Assembly: GCA_037179515.1 (NCBI GenBank)
Contig: JAXCGZ010019182.1
Span: forward strand, 22,092 to 86,091
DNA length: 64,000 bases
DNA from: Halocaridina rubra
Lineage: Eukaryota; Arthropoda; Malacostraca; Decapoda; Atyidae
Direction: 5' to 3'
Shown: in pieces, positions 1 to 20,954 of the stretch
Layout: each line of letters starts with the position of its first letter
How positions within the stretch are numbered: position 1 is the stretch's first letter
Made by a program: the position numbers and the translations under genes
The notes under the pieces: generated by a model
Told to the model about the DNA's origin: nothing
Seen by the model: only the letters and a program-made list of their open reading frames with translations
Database searches by the model: none

Positions 1-2138
1 TACAGTAGACTTCTCTTGTCATTGTAAATGATTCTTTAGTAAGAGAATCCTCATTGACAGTCCACTGAAAACTTTAAAATCAGGGTAGGTCAGGTCTCGT
101 TCTTATTTGTTTTACAGTGAGAATAGAAAGCATGAGCAGCTTTGCTTGTACCATTAAACTTTGTTTGCAGAGAAAATACATAGTATGAGCAGCTTTTCAT
201 ATATCACTGTGAAATGTTCGAGTTGATGTTCCGTACTTTGCTATAAATCTTGCCGTCATTACCAGCAGAAGCTTGATAAGAATGTCGTTGGGTAGTTCTT
301 TGCTATGGAACTCTTATCGGTCATCCATGTCACACTTATCCATTTTGAGTTTCCCCTTGACAACCATTGCCATCTGAAGCCACTTATCAAATAATGCATC
401 ATTTGTTGCATATCCATGGAAATGGTGGAAAAAGGAGTGATTAATTTTTTTGCTGTTTTTGTATATTGTATTGCACTACATTAGCATAAGTTTTAGCCTT
501 TCTATATTATTGTATTCTTGTGCCTGTAGTTCGACTTGAACAAATGATCCTGATATGGACACGAGGGTGAACATCCTTGATGTAGGGAAAAATAACAGTT
601 TTTCTCAGCCTTAATTAAGCACAAGTATCTCCTTAGGGATCAGGAAATTTCTCAAGTTCTTCCATATAAAATATGGTTCATTTTTATATTTAGGTACAAT
701 AACTTTAAAACTTTAACTCAGATCACATATGGGCCTTTCTTTTTCCTGTTGTACTATTCTAACCTTGCTTGCATGATGAACTGGAATACTATCTTAATTT
801 AGCCCTAAATTATACTCTATATATTTACATAATAATTTTTGTGATGGAACAGGACATAATATGATGGCAGAGGAAAACTGATTGTGTGGTAAATATGAAA
901 TGGTATACTAATTCTTCAAAAGGAGGTGAGAGACCCGTAATCGAACCCAGTACTGGGTGGTAGGAAGGGTATCTAGCCTTCATTACCGAGCTCCAATCTC
1001 TGTAACCCCATATTTTGGCAAAATAGAAACTTGAGTGATTAACATGTTATATTTCTATATATTTTTATTTCATACACTGTAGCTCGATTTGCTTTTGTAT
1101 TCTTAATGATGTCTAGAATGGAGTGGTGCTATTAAGAATTTACGAACAACTATCATATTAGGGAGTACTTTAAAGCAGAACTCGTTCAAAAATTCCAAGA
1201 GCATTACCGACTTGTGATAGTCAAGGATCCTGTGTGGTGGAAATTCTGCCTAAAAGCATCAGCTTATCTGCAGCCCCTACTATTTCACATTTAAAAAGAG
1301 CTTTCATATCTTTGGAGAGCATCTTCTTGTCAGGTGATGACTGAACAAAGTAAGAGAGCAGTGGCGGTGCAACGAACTACAATAGTTCAGCAGGAGCAAG
1401 AGTGCCATATACAGTATATGGTACTCCAAAGTAGCTTTTTAATTGTCAAAATCTACTTGTGACAGTCTGTGTCAATGGTGACATTGATATTATCTTTGCT
1501 GCCCACAATTTTTGTCTTGATTGAAAATCTGGATGAATCATGAAAAGTTATTTGATATGAAGAAAAATCAACACAATTACTGTCAATGAAAGAGTAACAG
1601 GTTATTTTTGGCATCTGGAAGAAATATTAGATTGAACTCCTCTGTCGTGTTTTACCTTATGACCTTGTTATGCAAATTATTGGAGTCATGTCAAAGATAA
1701 AATGAAATTCAGGTGAGCAATTACATGATTTTTGATAAGGCTGGACTAAAGGGTAGTACAATATATTTTCTGCATACAGACTGTTACATTAGTGGACAGT
1801 ATTGGAAACTTGCCAAGAATTTACTGCTTGACACATATGTATATGAGACCACAGTATTTGGTGCAGCAAGTTGTCAGCAAAGCACCGAAGTATATAGAAT
1901 GCACACTTGACATCACTGCAGTGAACGATGTGCAAATATAAAGTCAGATGAAGTATCCTTCAGGTCCTTCTTTAGTAGATATCCACTGTATCCTGTGGCA
2001 CTGATGACTACAAAGGGCCATTGGAAAATGTATCAAGATTTTTATGGACACCATAAGACTATCAAACTGAAGAGCACAAATTAAGAAGGTGAAAAGTTAC
2101 CTTTAGAGGAGGAAGAAGAAATGCAGGGGTGACAAGCA
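1..2138. other. Intergenic, no gene recognised
   Basis: No exon, splice-supported reading frame or RNA gene could be supported here. The longest open frame (1713-1910, plus) is only 65 codons, has no recognisable domain and looks like chance. A SINE-like fragment lies at about 895-1010 and is listed separately. The rest is AT-rich unique-looking sequence; a decayed transposon around 1.1-2.1 kb is possible but unproven. Confidence 0.6.
895..1010 (+). repeat. SINE family C fragment
   Basis: The block 'GGTAGGAAGGGTATCTAGCC' followed by 'TTCATTACCGAGCTCCAA' matches the core shared by fragments near 12.3, 12.8, 14.0, 15.3, 46.0, 61.3 and 62.7 kb (consensus-like GCRTTAGGAAGGGCATCCAG, then CCTTAATTCCCCAGCT, then a CTGTCTGTGTCC tail). 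A B-box-like stretch (AATCGAACCCAG) precedes it, as expected for a tRNA-derived head. The copy is diverged and its ends are uncertain. Confidence 0.6.
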
Positions 2139-2177
2139 TTTTATATACTGTCTAGCAAAGCTAGACAGTATATAAAA
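2139..2177. repeat. Perfect 18-bp hairpin
   Basis: Arms 2139-2156 and 2160-2177 are perfect reverse complements separated by the loop AAA. The arms contain TATATACTGTCTAGC. There is no gene on either side within 1 kb. It could be the core of a small fold-back element or simply a chance hairpin in AT-rich DNA. Confidence 0.8.
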
Positions 2178-2589
2178 ACGCTAGAGTTATTGATAAAAAG
2201 CCTCGAATTATGTTCAGACATCATATTCAACAAACCCAGCAGACAACAGCAGAATCGTCAGATCCAGAGAAATGAATTATATATGTATCTAGGTCTTAGC
2301 ACAGTATAGGGTCTAACTTACAAATGATGAAAGTTTCCTTTAATTAAACTCTCTTAAGAAACAGACAATGTTACTGGTATTCCAAATTTCATTATAAACT
2401 GCGAAGTGTAGGAGAGAGTACATGTAACCTAACCGTTAATAAACTTTTCATGCACAGATTGGATCTTGTAAAGATAACTCCAGGTGTGAATACTCATACT
2501 TGCATTTGTGTATTTGTGTGAATATATATTCTGTATTCTTACCTTTTTTTTTTTTTATTCTCACATGATTTCAATTGGTTCTTATAAAG

Positions 2590-2720
2590 ACAAACACCGG
2601 GTTATTCAACTTTACAAGTTTAATTACGAGGTTATTTAACGCTACAAATTTAATTTCGGGATTATACAACTTTACATGGATTGTTGGGGTTATTTATCTT
2701 TACAAGAGCCCAAAGATTTT
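2590..2720 (+). repeat. Degenerate ~40-bp tandem repeat
   Basis: Four imperfect units share the pattern GGGTTATTCAACTTTACA, seen as 'gggttattcaactttaca', 'gaggttatttaacgctaca', 'gggattatacaactttaca' and 'ggggttatttatctttaca'. Two further units of the same sequence occur at 62210-62265. This suggests a dispersed repeat with internal tandem structure; the class is unknown. Confidence 0.65.
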
Positions 2721-3250
2721 TGTTGGCTAATGTGACCACACTTTTTATTCCGGTTTCAAAAGTAACCTCTTGCTAAAAGTGGTGTGGATCAATTTGTCCA
2801 ACCTTCCATACTTTATGGCATATATAAATTAGTGAATCACGGATATTATAATAAGTAGTGGGTGTTCTGCTATGTATTTCCCTACCAGGTTTTCTCTGAT
2901 CTTGCATGTAATTCTTGACTTTACTGTCCACACACTTGAACCTTCCCGTGACTCCAAGTACATGTAGATATGTGATATTTCGTTATCTGCAATATAAAAG
3001 AATATATGCAATTAGAGTAAAATTAAATAAGAACAGTAAAAAGATAAAACAATACGAAACCACCACAATTTATACCACTTATCATATAAAATAACAACAG
3101 CGAAGAAGAAGAAAATTAAAAAACCCACCAAGTAATGAAGTCATTGCAATCATAAAATTAAAGAAGTAGCGCTTTTAAAGGCTGAGCTACTCCTAGCGCA
3201 AGAATAGCCAGTGGCTCTGGTAACAACCGATTTTTATTTGTAAACACGAC

Positions 3251-11469
<8,219 letters not shown>

Positions 11470-11813
11470 ATTTAAGTTGTTTGATAATGTGAAAATTTTA
11501 TGAATCCATTGTTAGTTTTTTCTTTAATGTAGTTACTTTCTTAGAGCACATTTTACTAGCACCAAAGAACTGTACTGTATGGATTTCTTAAGTAAATGTG
11601 TATGGTGTGATGGTTTACATATTGCTGGAATGCAATATAGTACTTAATAATTGAAGTTGCATATTCTGCAAACATTGCTTGTAAAGATTGTCAAAATTCA
11701 TGACAGTTATTTCATATTGTAAGTACATTGCAATATTATCTTACATGTAGCATAGTATATATGGTTTTTTACTATTTTCATAATTTGATATCTAGAAGAA
11801 GTGTGTGGTTAAA

Positions 11814-11819
11814 AATAAA
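11814..11819 (+). terminator. Polyadenylation signal of the CCCH gene
   Basis: AATAAA lies about 345 bp after the TAA stop, giving a plausible 3' UTR of ~370 nt. No cDNA evidence is available; the motif is common by chance in AT-rich DNA. Confidence 0.5.
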
Positions 11820-11878
11820 CCTTCAATAATCTGTAGATTAAAAACTTTTTTTAACCTTTTAAGTACTCCTATATATGC

Positions 11879-12172
11879 AGACACTCCCGAACTTATGAAT
11901 AAGTCAGGCTCGAGAAGTCTGTTCATAAGTAGAATTGTTCGTAAGTTGTATTTAAGTAAAAAACCACTGTACAGTACTTAAGCTAAAGACTTTAAATACT
12001 ACATAAAACAAAGTATAGAGTACTAATGAATTTTAATAAAGTAATAATATTGTAATTATACAGTACAGTACAGCAATACATACATTAATGCATATATAAA
12101 TAATGGGTAGGTTTTAGTTCATATCTGTGAATGTTTGTAACTTAGTTGTTTGTAAGTATGGGAGCTTCTGTT
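11879..12172 (+). mobile_element. MITE family M1 copy
   Basis: The ends CAGACACTCCCGAACTTATG and TTTGTAAGTATGGGAGCTTC-TG are inverted and imperfect. The interior (TTAAGCTAAAGACTT, TACTACATAAAACAAAG, ATACATACATTAATGCAT) matches copies at 8.3 and 19.4 kb. About 290 bp with no ORF. It lies just downstream of the CCCH gene's putative poly(A) site. Confidence 0.8.
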
Positions 12173-13120
12173 TAGGCCTTTCTCTCTTGTCCAATGAAAA
12201 TATAATTGGATGACGAGGTTGACGGCTGGGGTGGCTCATCTCTCTACTTCTTGCAAGACAACTTAGGAACAAAGATTGCTGCTGGTAGTGGCTCAATTGT
12301 AATATTATAAAGGGCATCCAATCTTAATTCCCAGTTATAGCTCCTTAAACATCGTAGTTCATTGCCCAATTGTAAAATGGTAGTTTTGTAACTTCAAAAG
12401 TTATGTATAAAAATTAGGAAATGTCTATTAGTTTGCTGAGGGTAGGCGAGAAAGAACACCCCCTTCTCGTATGCCTTACAGGTCGTAGGAGTCTACTATT
12501 TGGATATTGTCAGTATTTGGGAATAAAACAATCGCCACATTTTTTATGTTCTGTGAGTCCTGCAAGTTGTATGAGGCAATTAAAAGGAGCATCCTTTCAA
12601 AGAAGAAGAAAGAATTGTTTCCTTTAATTTCTTTTCCACTTTCAGAGTAACCCTTCTGATGACATATAGCTATGGCATAACTACTACTGCTACTACTACT
12701 TAAACTTTTTTCTTTCGTGTATGTTTATGTGAAATAAAGATTATTGAATGATTGATTTATTGACTACTTCTAATTCTATAATGTATTTTTGCTGTTTTAT
12801 TTGTCACAAATAATCTCCATTATGGGAGAAGACACAGGTTGAAGCCGGGAAATTAAGGCTGGCTGCCCTTCCTAATGCCCTGCGGTGGGCAGTGAGAATA
12901 ATTTTACTCCAAGTTATTGAAAAGTCATAGAATTTATTATGCAAGTATTATCTTAAGTTTGATTAGGTTAGGTCACTTAATGCAACCCTTGTTAAGAAAC
13001 GAGTTGGTTATTGGAATGATTTTTTTTCCTTGTTCAGTGGCTTTAGCTTTTTTATTGTTTTGTATCTTCATTTCACGTGGAGGTGTGAAAATAAACATTT
13101 ACCAATCATAATAATCATAA

Positions 13121-13122
<2 letters not shown>

Positions 13123-13170
<48 letters not shown>
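13123..13170. repeat. (TTA)n microsatellite
   Basis: Sixteen or so uninterrupted ATT/TTA trinucleotides. Confidence 0.98.
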
Positions 13171-13171
<1 letters not shown>

Positions 13172-13779
13172 ATAGTAAATTTAAAGCATATATAAATCTG
13201 CATATAAGTAACACACTACACTTCAATAATTAGCTGTACTATTTGTAATTACGTAAAAATGGTTATTATTGCTTTGTTTGTGTATAATAATTTACATATC
13301 AGTAATTAAAGGACTATTAGTAGTGTTATTTCTGGAATATCCCATATATTAATTGGATAAGAAGTGCAAGCCCCGCCTCATATTCTTTTACAGCGTTGTC
13401 AATTTAGTGTTTTTATGTTACTTTATCACCAAGAAATATAGCCACAACGTCGCATGTCTTTTTTTTAGGGATTTTCTATAAGGAAAAGAGACCCGGCAAT
13501 GAATAATTAGGGTTAGTAAGATAATTTGTTGTTTTAGTCTAACATGCAATTCCCAGGCTTAGCATAGCAGCATTTAGCTAATGAGAATAGTTTTAGATAT
13601 TTATTCAGTCGCTATTCAGAAACTGAATATAAAAGAGATGCATAACAAAGTACCAGGAAAAAGCCCATTTACCCAAAGAATGCTTGAACTTCACGTAGGG
13701 ACTACTCTAAAGTTTTTGAGGTAGAAAAATGTTATGACTACTTTTGCCTATATGAAACGACCTACCAATATTTGATGGA

Positions 13780-13925
13780 AGAAGAGAAATGCCAAATAGA
13801 AGATGGAGAGACTTCGTCCAGGAAAATGTGAGAGAACAAAATAGGAATTTAGGATACTGCGAATAAGACTTAAATGGAAGAGACTAGCTAATAACAGCGA
13901 TTCCACGTGAAAGTGAGATTATGCT
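13780..13925 (+). mobile_element. LINE C-terminal remnant
   Basis: A frame reads MPNRRWRDFVQENVREQ followed, after a stop, by DLNGRD. This resembles the conserved RRWxDxVxxDL...DRxxWRxLI tail found at the C-terminus of many RTE-like endonuclease/reverse transcriptase polyproteins. Two stops interrupt it. Class assignment is tentative. Confidence 0.45.
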
Positions 13926-13999
13926 GCAAGAGGAGATCAACATTTGATAGATGCATTAGTCAGTGATATATAAAAAAAATAATTTATGAATGTGGGTAG

Positions 14000-14135
14000 G
14001 TCAGTGGTAGACTGCGCAAGTCGAGAAGTGACTGACGGAGTTGTGAGCATACCGGGGGGCATTAGAAAGGTCATCCAATCTTAATTCCCCAGCTCCAAAA
14101 TGATGCGTCCACTCCACTGGAATGGGGACTATAAT
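14000..14135 (+). repeat. SINE family C copy
   Basis: A tRNA-like head (GTAGGTCAGTGGTAGACTGC) is followed by the core CATTAGAAAGGTCATCCAAT then CTTAATTCCCCAGCTCC and a tail like GTCCACTCCACTGGAATGGG. Diverged but collinear with other family C fragments. Confidence 0.65.
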
Positions 14136-15254
14136 TGTGACACACAGCACCATGCATTCTTTCTTGAGTTATTTGTAAGCTGGTTGTGGAGACCCGGTAG
14201 AAAAATTCTAAAATAATGCAAGATGAAATAACAGTGTGGAAAAAGTGATAAAGAAAGAAAAATTATCTCCTGCATTAATATTTATAGGTCAAAATAGACT
14301 ATCGATAAAGGATATGACAGAATAAATGTGATTTATGACAACTAGCAAAATGTTTATACAGTATTGAAATGGATTAAAATGAATGATCTAGGAAGTTAGT
14401 TAATTAGAAAATATTTCGGCAATCCATCATTAAAAGAAAAGTGGGTGTAAATGAACCAGTACTTTTATCGTTTAATCATACTAGTGTTGTAAAATCGCAT
14501 TTTCATTTTAGCGATTTTTTAAATTAATGTAGCTGAACATCCTTATTTGTAACACTGCATCTGCCCACGTCTCTGCCAATCATCAGTCTTCCTTAGATTG
14601 TCAGGGAGGTGAGGCACGTTTGTGTGACTGTTAGTAACTTGGATTTTTTTTTTAATTCTTGCTGAAATTGTTGATTTATGTACTTTGATCACTGAAGGTT
14701 ACGGCAATTGAAAGCATCTGTGTGCTAAGTGATTAACGGTTGATGGTAAAAGTGCCTTTTGCTTTCTTTCTTACCTTAATCCGTTTTGCATTCAGTTGTC
14801 TAAAAGGTCTTCGCTACTGGGGTGGGCCCCATCCCCAGTTTAAATTAATAAGGTAATTATTGCGTTTGCTTATGAAGTATTGGTAATTTGAAGTGGGCTG
14901 AGGTTATCAGCTCAGATTAAGTTAATATGAAGATTAAATATAACTTTCTAATATTTTTATGTAATTTACGCTAGCACTAAAGCACCTTTATTTTTATTAA
15001 CCAATGCTTTGATCTCATATTTCAATAAATACTCCTTATGGTATGTGATCGATATTTGCTATATTTTAATGTAAATTTTTGAGTAATATTGAACTAGGTG
15101 CAGACTCGGTATTCCGGGGCCTCCCCATCAATACTAACCTGAGCAAAGTTTGTATCTTCTTGTTGGGGAACTGAGATTCGGATATTTTTTAAGTAACTGA
15201 AAGGTAAGTTTATATTTTACATGTTTGGGTTCCGTAGTTTAGTCACATAGACTT

Positions 15255-15390
15255 TTCGAATGGGATGGACACTTCGTGCACTGGGAGATTAAGGCTGGAT
15301 GCCCTTTGTAACGCCCCACGGTGGACTCAAGCACATGATGATGACTTTCCTAGTCAAATATTAACCACTACGCTGCTGCGGTCCCCAAAT
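15255..15390 (-). repeat. SINE family C copy
   Basis: On the minus strand the tRNA-like head lies near 15385 (GGGGACCGCAGCAGCGTAGT), followed by GAGTCCACCGTGGGGCGTTA and GCATCCAGCCTTAATCTCCC. It is collinear with the copy at 62645-62785. Confidence 0.7.
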
Positions 15391-16063
15391 ATTTACAATA
15401 TATAGTTGGTGGATAGTAAAAAGGGAATATTGTTTTTTTTATATATGGGAGGTTATGACCTGGATTTCATGGGTTGCAAATATCCACCCACACCCCTGCA
15501 GTCTGGATGTTTTGCCCCTCCAAAGTTGGTTAGGTTAGAGCTACTGTGGGGAAGTTTAATCTTCGCTTGCCAGCTACAATTTAATCAAACCAAATGCAGT
15601 ATAGTGATAGAAAATGCTTCCTTTTTAATCCGGTGAATTGCATTCTAAATATATAGAAGTGTATGTAGCTAATTTATACTTGCATTTGAAAATTCTTTTT
15701 AAGTATTATAATTATTCATTGATGTGTGTAATCTACTTTTCCCTGAACGCATTTTCTACTTACATTTTTACTCAACCTAAAGGTAATTAATATTATATAT
15801 GGCTAAATTCAATTCTTGGGTAAGAGACATTCGGTATACAGATATTGAAGTGCAGCATTTATTGCTGGTTAACGTAAATGCTAATTGAACTATAGCTTAC
15901 AGTGGTTGGCTTGTTTATTATATCACCCTTTGGCTTGTTCATTACCTTTGTGAGTCTACCATGACGTCAGACTATTCCATTTCTCTCCAGCATGGAGGCG
16001 AGATGTCTTTGAATATTCATATGTTTTTCCAGCACTTTGAAGTAGGTGCCCAGGAATTTTCCT

Positions 16064-16098
16064 GATTATTATTATTATTATTATTATTATTGTTATTC

Positions 16099-16130
<32 letters not shown>

Positions 16131-16131
16131 T
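16064..16131. repeat. (ATT)n microsatellite
   Basis: An interrupted ATT trinucleotide tract directly 5' of the reverse-transcriptase fragment. Confidence 0.97.
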
Positions 16132-16466
16132 GTGAGAAATATTTAGCAAAGGGTAAGGATGTGTATTTTGCATTTTTGGATTTGGAGAAAGCGTATGATA
16201 GAGTTGATAGAGAGGCAATGTTGAATCTTTTGAGGTTATATGAAATTGATGGTAGACTGTTACAAGTAGTGAAGAGTTTGTATGAGGGCAGTAGAGCTTG
16301 TGTTATGGTAGGGAATGAAGTTAGTGAGTGGTTTCCAGTGAGTGTGGGACTGAGACAGGCATGTGTGATGTTACAATGGGTGTTCAATTTGTATATTAAT
16401 GGAGTCGTAAGAGAGGTGAATGAGCGAGTACGTAATCGAGGTTTGAGAATGGTAGATATAATTTTT
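16131..16466 (+). mobile_element. RTE-like LINE reverse-transcriptase fragment
   Basis: An open frame carries FAFLDLEKAYDRVDREA (RT motif A), a middle part SLYEGSRACVMVG, and SVGLRQACVML where VRQGC is expected. It ends at NRGLRMVD, before the catalytic YADD box, so it is a truncated, inactive piece. The sequence type is common among RTE-like elements; the clade is inferred. It is followed by a 433-bp tandem duplication. Confidence 0.88.
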
Positions 16467-16644
16467 TTACTCACAATACTCTGCAGGATTTATTATTTAG
16501 GAAAATTTTGTTTGTTTTATACTTTAGTCGCGAGTCTTATGAACATATGCAAAGGAAGCTATGTGTACTTGAGGTGCAGTCATAGGTTAAAGAGTGTGGG
16601 TGACAAAACAGTGTTTTGAGGAACTCTCTTTATAAAGTTTTTGA

Positions 16645-17476
16645 TGTTTGATGACTGACCAGCAAATAATACGTGTGCACACCTGCCTGAGAAGTAATTG
16701 GCCAGCCATCTTTTTGTGTTATTGTACAAGTTTTTGTTGAAAGCGTTATTTGTTAGGTTATGTTGGGATGGCGTCGAAGCCGTTGCTTTTGTCTAATGTG
16801 ACAAATGTCCATTGGTGTGTGCTGGCTAAATTAATTTGTTAGGTCTGTAAGTAGGGTGTTTGTGGCACGTAATATTCCGAAATGAGGTTATGACTGGGCT
16901 AAGGGAATGAGAGGTGTTATTTGTTGCAGTGTTAGTTGTTTAGTGACTTTAGATAAGTGCAGAGTAGTGTACTGGGCCTATGTGAAGAGGGTAGTGTGGA
17001 GTTTTTGTTGCGTTTGGAGATTGTGATAATAACACTGTGCATCCCTATGTTGGGTATTTTGGAGTTTGAGTAGCTGTATGTTTGATGAATGACCAGCAAA
17101 TAATACCATCTTTTTGTGTTATTGTACAAGTTTTTGTTGAAAGTGTTATTTGTTAGGTTATGTCGGGGATGGCGTCAAAGCCGTTGCTTTTGTCTAATGT
17201 GACAATAAATGTCCATTGGTGTGTCCTGGCTAAATTAATTTGTTAGGTCTGTAAGTAGGGAGTTTGTGGCACGTAATAGTCCAAAACGAGGTTATGACTG
17301 GGCTAAGGGAATGAGAGGTGTTATTTGTTGCAGTGTTAGCTGTTCAGTGACTAGATATGTGCAGAGTAGTGTACTGGGCCTATGTGAAGAGGGTAGTGTG
17401 GAGTTTTTGTTGCATTTTGAGATTTTGATAATGACACTATGCATCCCTATATTGGGTATTTTGGTGTTTGAGTAGC
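16645..17476 (+). repeat. 433-bp tandem duplication
   Basis: Unit 1 (16645-17077) and unit 2 (17078-17476) both begin TGTTTGATGAMTGACCAGCA and end near TTTGAGTAGCTGTA. Identity is high by eye. Unit 2 lacks ~34 bp present near 16672-16706, and each unit has small indels, for example a 3-bp gain in TGTGACAATAAATGTCC. No recognisable protein. Confidence 0.9.
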
Positions 17477-18094
17477 TGTAGTCTGATATGACAGTGTATG
17501 CTTGTATGTCTTTTTGTCCCAGGTGTCTAAGGATTATGTTGCATATTTTATCAGGGGTTGTTACTTGTGTTACTTGTGTTATCAGGGGCCACAGGCAGAC
17601 GAGTGCACAAGCTTGTTGATCGTGTGCTTTGTAGTACAGTGTTTCAAACAGACATTTTTGTAAGCAACTTTCAAATTAAATTGGCACTAACTAAATGGTT
17701 ATCTTCGACTTTGTGCATGATAGTGGTTTACTTTCACTGTAGAGTAATTTTAGTAATACGAGTAATACTGCTATTTATCAGATGCATTGTTTGATTTGCA
17801 AGTAGGATTTTATTTATTCCTTACTTAAGGGGCACAAGAATATGTATAGTGTTAGCACCAGTCATATACTTCTGCTTTGTTCTGGGGAAATGTTTAGACT
17901 TTATATTGTTGATCACGAAGTTAAACACAAAATCTTAACATGAAAAGTATATAAAATTTTGCTTACTGTGGAGATAAAAGTTAAATGTGTTTGTGTTTAA
18001 AGAATCTATCAGATTTGATTGCCATTGTCATGTATGGATACCATTTCAGATAATGAAAGCAATATGAGAAGAGGACTTTCTTCTTATTATTTAT

Positions 18095-18205
18095 TCACTC
18101 AGGATAACGATCATATCTGCCAAAACCAAAGTCTTCGCATGAAGGCACCGTCCTAGCTCTTACTATAAATAGGAGTCTGTGATGTAAAACTGATTGCATC
18201 GCTGA
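18095..18205 (+). repeat. SINE family B fragment (5' head missing)
   Basis: The sequence CACTCAGGATAACGATCATA, GCACCGTCCTAGCTCTTACT and GGAGTCTGTGATGTAAAACT matches the 3' two-thirds of the copy at 62310-62500. The tRNA head is absent. Confidence 0.8.
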
Positions 18206-19346
18206 TCGTATATAAAAATTAGTTCTCTTTATATTCACAGAGGAAACAAAGACGACAAATAAGAAATGTCGTATTTCGCTAGAGAAGATGGCATCCATCT
18301 TAATTGCACCTGCGATACCTTCGCTGTAGTGGTGAGTTTCTTATTCGTACGCCTTGCTTGTTTTCATAAAATCCGTAACTTTAATGACACATATATCTCT
18401 GCATCCTATTTTCATCATTAGGTTCACTAAAATATGAATCATTTCATTCACTTGGTTATTAAATTATAATATTGGAGTATTGAAGAGTAGTACTGTACTG
18501 TAAAGGACAGAATAACTACATCAATAAAGAACTGAGCCACAAAAATGGTGATCAACAAATGAGAACCTTTTATCCCGAAAATTCAAGTGACTACTATCGA
18601 AGTGGGAAATAATGAAGCTTTTAGGGAGGAATATTTTGGATATGAAAGTTATTTGATATTAATGAAAAGGAGAAATTGACTGCACTATATAACCTCTATG
18701 TTACCAAATAGGTTCCCCTGCTGGTGCCATCTCCTCTTTAGTCGTTGACTTTTCCAGCTGGGCTTTTGCATGTCTAATAATAATAATAAAAAAAATGATC
18801 ATAGAATATCTTACAATTCCTTTGTTTTTATTTTATGAACGGGAAGGGCTGTCTGGTCCTCAGTGCATGCATTTTAGCCATGGCAAGAGGAATATAATAA
18901 TTTATAAAAAAATTTTGTAGTGTTAGTATAATTTACGAATAATTTAGTTCTTTATTGTATTTATTGTGGATGTGATTTAAAGCATAAACATTATGCCTTG
19001 TATTAATCTTTCTTTGTTATGATTAGGGAGTATGGGGTTTCTGCTGTGAGAATATAAAGAATTTGTTGGGAATAAATATCACAGAGACATATGTACGACT
19101 ACTCAAACTGTGAGATTTCAGCTCGTGTATCTAACTTTAGTCAACCGTTGCTCGTATCAGTATCTGTTCGTATACTGTTTTATGCGTCAGTGTTAATCCC
19201 TATTATGGTGTGGACTAACAGTTTTAAGCTATAAGGGAGTTACTGCTGGATTCTGCCCTTCCTAGCAGCTTGTGGTGAGCTCCAACACGGGATTGTCATT
19301 ACCCAAGTCCCTTTCTCTAACTGCTGAGGTGTCCACTGACAATTAA

Positions 19347-19513
19347 TTACTACATAAAACAAATTATACAAAATTAATGAAGTTTGATACAGTAATAATA
19401 ATGTAATAATTAAGTACAGTACAGTAATACATACATTAATGCATGGGTAGATAATAGATAGGTTTTAGTTCGTATCTGTGAATGTTCTTAACTCGGTTCT
19501 TTGTAAGTAGGGG
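19347..19513 (+). mobile_element. MITE family M1, right-half fragment
   Basis: It contains TACTACATAAAACAAATTAT, ATACATACATTAATGCATGG and the end TTTGTAAGTAGGGGAGTGTC. It is collinear with copies at 8.3 and 11.9 kb but lacks the left end. Confidence 0.8.
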
Positions 19514-20954
19514 AGTGTCAGTAGCAAGTCCTGCAATATGTGTATGTACATCAAGATATATTTATATTTATTACAAAATTAAAAACTATTCACAGTATTT
19601 ATATTTTGTAAGTTATTCTATATCATATGACAATAGAGCATTTTCTCTGATAACATACAAACATACATAACACTTCTCAAGAGTCTTTCAAGTATAGAAG
19701 TGCATGAATTGACCACCATAGGATCAATGCCAGTGTTTAATGATTTCTCGTCCTTACAGTGTGATGTTGCCTATTCTCTGGATTGGATGTCAAGAATGTT
19801 TTGTTTTTTGACGAGACTTAAATGCATTTCATCGCTACCGTGACACGAAGTTGGATTCACTGGAGCAAACTGTATTGTAAGTATCGTTTTCTTGCATTAT
19901 TGCAATTTTTTTTTTTACTGGTAATTATCAGAGGATATAAGGTTTGTTTATTGTCTCTTTATCTCATATACAGTATATACATTATATATATATTAATACC
20001 TCAGAGCTAGGCATGGATTTCCATCAAACTTGATAGCAGAGGAAGAGCCTGGGCATCAAGAAAACATTGAGATGAAGAAAAAGTAGAAGTTTAAGGACAA
20101 GGCAGCTATAAGAGAATAAATTCTCCTCTTTGCTTGGCGGTACCTTTATAGCCTATCACTCTTTTTATTTACGTCATGATAATCTTGAGAGTTGCTTGCA
20201 GGCTGGCTAATGGTCTCTGTTTGAGACTTTTAAGATATGAATAATATCTTGAGAATGAGCTCACATAGGTTACATATCAGCATTGTGTATTGTAAAAAAT
20301 ATTTGATACTTGTTGAGATGAGTAACCTCCTGATTCCCTTCTGAAGTTAAATAACCGCTCAAATCGTTAGGTTAAGTGCCTTGCCTTTTGAATATGAAAA
20401 ACTCTAGAGCTGTCCTTTCATTATTTTTCTTTCACATTTGAATATTTAAGTTTGCACTAGCAGTCACCAAAGAGGAGAGATAGAGAAATTACACTTTATG
20501 GATATTCAGTATATATAGGAGATGTGCTGATATACCTTTGGGATTAGAGGAGTGTCACAGAAATGTATTGACAAAAGTTACTGAAGGGTCATACCAATTT
20601 ACTCTGTGGATGACCCAAGCTGGGTTGTTGGGGGATTGTTGGTAGGCCTCTATACCATAGGAGCTAAGAGGAGTGCTTGAGGCATATTAGCTTCTAGCAG
20701 ATGTCCATGCTTTGAACTCAGCCACCCCATAAGGGGCATTGCGGCCATTTTATATGATTGAATGATATAATCCTTATTTACAGATTGATATTCTATATCC
20801 AAGTTTATTTTCAGGTTTTAATACGCCTCCTCACGCTCTGTTAAAAGTCTGCAATGATTTATGAAGTTTCTGCATTTTACCTCACAATGCATTTGAAGTT
20901 GCAATGTGGAATTGAAGCTCAAGATGAATTTAGGAACTCCGTATAGAGATATAA

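Larger units (their letters stand above)
12311..16060. other. Gene-free stretch with SINE-C fragments and a TTA repeat
   Basis: No exon could be supported. Recognised pieces are SINE-C-like fragments at about 12311-12345 (+), 12820-12905 (-), 14000-14130 (+) and 15255-15390 (-), a (TTA)n tract at 13123-13170 and a LINE 3'-end remnant at 13780-13925. Other sequence is AT-rich without recognisable features. Confidence 0.6.

Noticed and set aside
2829..3011. A 60-codon minus-strand frame with an acceptor-like TATATTGCAG at ~2986, divergent from the CCCH gene
   Set aside because: No homology recognised, no matching upstream exon with a good donor, and no downstream exon on the minus strand. Without transcript evidence it cannot be told from chance.
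15956..16474. 172-codon minus-strand open frame
   Set aside because: It is antisense to the reverse-transcriptase fragment and includes a translated (ATT)n tract (poly-isoleucine), so it is a shadow frame.
17266..17794. Two plus-strand frames of 69 and 78 codons near the tandem duplication
   Set aside because: The first is not kept open in the other tandem unit and neither contains a known motif.
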